The notes under the pieces were generated by a model. That model saw only the letters and a program-made list of their open reading frames with translations. It was not told the DNA's origin and did no database searches. This document shows, in pieces, positions 4,296-6,162 of a stretch of DNA of 6,162 nt. Origin of the DNA: Piscirickettsiaceae bacterium (lineage in GTDB: Bacteria > Pseudomonadota > Gammaproteobacteria > Thiomicrospirales > Thiomicrospiraceae); assembly GCA_021767305.1 (NCBI GenBank), contig JAASTL010000068.1:1-6162 (forward strand). Direction: 5' to 3'. The position numbers and the translations under genes are program-made. Position 1 is the stretch's first letter. Every line of letters starts with the position of its first letter.

Positions 4296-5315
4296 GTGTT
4301 TTCTTCTGTAAGCCTAAATATCATTGCGTTTAGCTTAGCGACCTTAGTGATTATTATTGCTGGGACTCGGCTTGCCAAACAGGCTGACAAACTTGCTGAT
4401 AAGACCGGTTTAGGTGAGGCTTTATTTGGCGTTTTACTCTTAGCTGGCGTCACCTCTTTACCCGATTTTGCCGCCACCTTAAGCGCCGCGATGGATAATC
4501 GCCCAGACTTGGCCATGAGTAATGTCATGGGGAGCATGGCAGTGAATTTAGTGTTTTTAGGGGTGGCGGATATAGTCTATCGTAAAGCCAATCTGGAACA
4601 CGCGGCGGCTTCACCAGTGAATATGATTCTAGCGAGTTTATTGATTGTCTTACTCACCCTGCCTCTTATTGCCATCTTTACCCCGACCATTGCAAATTGG
4701 TCTATTCACCCTATCACGCCCATTATTGTGGCAGCGTATCTATTTGGCTTACATATAGTACATCGCACACAGGCCAAACCTATGTGGGTACCCAAACGCA
4801 CCCATGAAACGGTGGCCGATAAACCACAAAAACTTCGTGCCGGAAATTTAACCAGCTTATGGATTGGATTTATTAGCATGGCGTTGCTCACTGGTTTGGC
4901 GGGGTGGGTATTGATGGAAGCGGCTAAAGGCATCGCCGATCAAACCGGTATGTCGGAAACCATTGTGGGCGGTCTGCTCACCGCTTTGGCAACCTCCACA
5001 CCGGAACTGGTGACCACGATTGCGGCGATTCGTATTGGCGCTTTGACTTTAGCAGTGAGTAACATATTCGGAACCAATGCCTTTAATATGATGGTGGTTG
5101 CGGCAGCGGATGTGGGTTATGCACAAGGCTCGATTTACCACGATATGGCCCCCGTGCAAATGACCTGGGGTTTGGTCAGTATATTGATGACCGCGATTCT
5201 GTTAATGGGAATGGTCAGACGCGAAACCTATGGCATAGGCAAAATTGGTTTTGAAAGCGCGTTGATTTTAAGTGTTTATGCCATTGCCGTTAGCGTGATT
5301 ATTATGGCGGCCTAG
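4296..5315 (+). CDS. CaCA family sodium/calcium-type cation exchanger (two Na_Ca_ex repeats)
   Basis: An inner-membrane antiporter of the Ca2+:cation antiporter family, expected to drive a divalent cation out using Na+ or H+. Two inverted halves of about five TM helices are joined by a polar loop (about 157-184). The alpha-1 repeat has LLLAGVTSLPDFAATLSAAM (47-66) and SNVMGSMAVNL (75-85). The alpha-2 repeat has ALATSTPELVTTIAA (230-244) and SNIFGTNAFN (255-264). Alpha-2 is canonical (TSTPE, Glu237). Alpha-1 has Asp57 instead of the usual Glu, and Met where the second GSN-type Asn is expected. The start is GTG 4296, because GAGGTGAT (4287-4294) is a strong Shine-Dalgarno with 5-nt spacing. A GTG at 4290 overlaps that site and would add two residues. 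The 339-residue length is normal. Substrate unproven. Confidence 0.87.
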   Translation: MFSSVSLNIIAFSLATLVIIIAGTRLAKQADKLADKTGLGEALFGVLLLAGVTSLPDFAATLSAAMDNRPDLAMSNVMGSMAVNLVFLGVADIVYRKANLEHAAASPVNMILASLLIVLLTLPLIAIFTPTIANWSIHPITPIIVAAYLFGLHIVHRTQAKPMWVPKRTHETVADKPQKLRAGNLTSLWIGFISMALLTGLAGWVLMEAAKGIADQTGMSETIVGGLLTALATSTPELVTTIAAIRIGALTLAVSNIFGTNAFNMMVVAAADVGYAQGSIYHDMAPVQMTWGLVSILMTAILLMGMVRRETYGIGKIGFESALILSVYAIAVSVIIMAA

Positions 5316-5317
5316 AA

Positions 5318-5341
5318 GTTCAAATAGAGGTTCAAATAGAA
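5318..5341 (+). repeat. 12-bp tandem duplication between genes
   Basis: GTTCAAATAGAG is followed directly by GTTCAAATAGAA, one base different. It sits between the exchanger stop and the next ribosome site. Probably a replication-slippage product. Confidence 0.6.
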
Positions 5342-5365
5342 TCTTAAAAGGAGATTGGTAAAAGA

Positions 5366-5569
5366 ATGACACAGAGTAAAAAACGTTATTTAAACGCCAA
5401 AGAATATCAATTTTGGCAATCAAACAACCCATTGCATCAAGCTTGGGTTGCCAGCTTAAAAGCTAAGTTTAGTACTATTATTTGGCAGCCAAAAAACACT
5501 AAAGTAAGGATTGAAGTGGTGCTTTACAACACGGATTTAATTGAGCGGCCTGAATATTACAGCCGTTGA
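5366..5569 (+). CDS. 67-aa basic protein of unknown function
   Basis: I do not recognise this protein. It has no signal peptide or membrane helix and is rich in Lys, Trp, Tyr and Gln. Visible segments are an N-terminal helix-like RYLNAKEYQFWQSNNPLHQ, the central WVASLKAKF, and a C-terminal strand-like part, KVRIEVVLYNTD, ending RPEYYSR. AAGGAG (5348-5353) precedes the ATG, but the 12-nt spacing is longer than usual. It begins 50 bases after the exchanger gene and ends 19 bases before the convergent toxin pseudogene. The good ribosome site and position favour a real gene. It could also be the truncated end of a longer family, since the locus next to it is decayed. Confidence 0.5.
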   Translation: MTQSKKRYLNAKEYQFWQSNNPLHQAWVASLKAKFSTIIWQPKNTKVRIEVVLYNTDLIERPEYYSR

Positions 5570-5588
5570 AAAAATTTACTTAGAAATT

Positions 5589-5857
5589 TCAAAGCGAGCC
5601 TTTTCTGTAGATATCTTTTCTATGTCTTATGCGAATAACCGTTACAATCACTTGCAACTCTTTAACCTCATAAATCACTCTATAATCACCCACTCTTAAT
5701 CGATAATAAGGCGCTAAATCTCCGGCTAGTTTTTACCTATATAAGGATTATTTGGCAATTTTTCTTTAACTGTATTAATAATTTTTGTTGCCAAGTCTTA
5801 CCAATTTTTTTAAATCCTTGATGACCTTATCATCAAATAACAGCTGGTAAGTTTTAT
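5589..5857 (-). pseudogene. RelE/ParE family toxin, broken by four single-base losses
   Basis: Read on the minus strand, the region encodes a RelE-superfamily toxin over its full length, but in several frames. In order, the segments are TYQLLFDDKVIKDLKK, then GKTWQQ, INTVKEKLPNNPYIGK, LAGDLAPYYRLRVGDYRVIY and VIRIRHRKDIYRKGSL before TGA (5591-5589). RLRVGDYRVIYEV and IRIRHRKDIY are family hallmarks. One base appears lost at each of four places: the start codon (AT-AAA where ATGAAA is expected, 5857-5855), and A-runs near 5809-5815, 5784-5788 and 5727-5731. Restoring four bases gives 273 nt, a 90-aa product of normal length. A functional toxin of this family cuts mRNA at the ribosome or poisons gyrase; as written, none can be made. 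Alternatively the losses are homopolymer sequencing errors. Confidence 0.8.
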
Positions 5858-6066
5858 TAGAGTCCAAGTACTTTTTTAAACTCTTCTGAGGTAATAAAGT
5901 TTTGGTCTGCAGCATTATTTCTGACTTGGGTTTCATATAAATCGGCTAAGTCTGCTTGGTAGTTCTTCAGCGCCTGTTTTACAAAAAAGCTTTTAGGGCG
6001 ATGTGTCTCTTCAGACAAAGCTTGTAAGAAATCTTCTGTTTCTTTATCTAAACGAACGGAAAGCAT
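5857..6066 (-). CDS. RelB/CopG-type ribbon-helix-helix antitoxin
   Basis: A 69-residue antitoxin whose N-terminus has the ribbon-helix-helix DNA-binding pattern. The strand is MLSVRLDKE, the helix TEDFLQALSEETHRP, and the second helix KSFFVKQALKNYQADLADLY. The C-terminal part, with SEEFKKVLG, would wrap the toxin. Its pattern fits the RelB-family antitoxins normally paired with RelE (COG3905/COG2026 type). I start it at the ATG at 6066, which follows AAGG (6078-6075) at 8 nt. A TTG 11 codons upstream would lie inside the operator and is unlikely. Its stop TAA overlaps the place where the toxin ATG should be, the classical coupled arrangement. The reading frame is intact, so it may persist as a repressor or anti-toxin protector although its own partner is broken. 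Confidence 0.85.
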   Translation of the reverse strand: MLSVRLDKETEDFLQALSEETHRPKSFFVKQALKNYQADLADLYETQVRNNAADQNFITSEEFKKVLGL

Positions 6067-6090
6067 AATTAATACCTTAAAAAAACAAAT

Positions 6091-6127
6091 GTCATGCAAA
6101 TATTACATGTATGACAACATTATTCAA
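6091..6127 (-). promoter_or_regulatory. Operator and probable promoter of the antitoxin gene
   Basis: GTCATGCA (6091-6098) and TGTATGAC (6108-6115) form an inverted repeat with one mismatch around a 9-bp centre, about 25 bases ahead of the antitoxin start. This is suitable for a ribbon-helix-helix dimer pair. On the minus strand TTGAAT (6127-6122) and TAATAT (6105-6100), 16 bp apart, are a possible -35/-10, each matching consensus at four of six bases. The repeat would cover the -10, giving autorepression. Confidence 0.5.
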
Positions 6128-6162
6128 GATTACTTAACACTTTGATTTAAAATATTTTTTAC

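Noticed and set aside
4253..4933. Minus-strand open frames inside the exchanger gene
   Set aside because: They are antisense to a well-supported membrane protein with both family repeats, and their codons mirror that gene.
6067..6099. Longer antitoxin start at TTG 6099
   Set aside because: It would place 11 codons across the inverted-repeat operator and the ribosome site. ATG 6066 has AAGG at good spacing and gives the usual N-terminal strand.

Overview
The window is the 3' end of an integron gene-cassette array (about 1-2008) that runs into a stretch of ordinary chromosomal genes (2091-5569) and ends with a minus-strand toxin-antitoxin locus (5589-6127). No integrase gene, attI, rRNA or tRNA lies in the window, so the host cannot be named. 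The moderate GC content, the gammaproteobacterial look of the proteins (YhbS-type GNAT, META/SH3 envelope protein, Na+/Ca2+ exchanger) and the near-identical attC sites suggest a gammaproteobacterium with a sedentary chromosomal integron. That assignment is an inference.

Region 1, cassette array. Four ORF units lie on the + strand, each followed by an attC or attC-like site: (i) the C-terminal 64 residues of a winged-helix-like protein; (ii) a 115-aa predicted secreted protein; (iii) a 203-aa cation diffusion facilitator without the cytoplasmic C-terminal domain; (iv) a BrnT/BrnA toxin-antitoxin pair with its own strong promoter. attC1 and attC2 share a 40-bp identical core and look host-specific. 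attC3 is a long unrelated site, so its cassette probably came from elsewhere. The fourth site keeps a 13-bp block of the host-type attC but has lost a recognisable R' box. The stop codon TAA of every unit is built from the first attC box (TAAC). Cassette boundaries can be read to the base, because each cassette's first bases complement the R'' box at its own far end.

Region 2, chromosomal genes, all +: a secreted NTF2-like protein and a GNAT acetyltransferase (21-nt gap, probably co-transcribed); an exported three-part protein (META domain, SH3b domain, C-terminal Cys-containing domain); a CaCA-family cation exchanger; and a 67-aa protein of unknown function. The last three may form a second transcription unit, but no convincing promoters or terminators were found.

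Region 3, minus strand: a RelB/CopG-type ribbon-helix-helix antitoxin with an inverted-repeat operator, followed by a RelE/ParE toxin gene. The toxin gene is recognisable over its full length but is broken by four single-base losses, three of them in A-runs. Either the toxin has decayed next to an intact antitoxin or the assembly has homopolymer errors. The window's most interesting signal is therefore the array terminus: a TA cassette held at the end of the integron behind a decayed recombination site.
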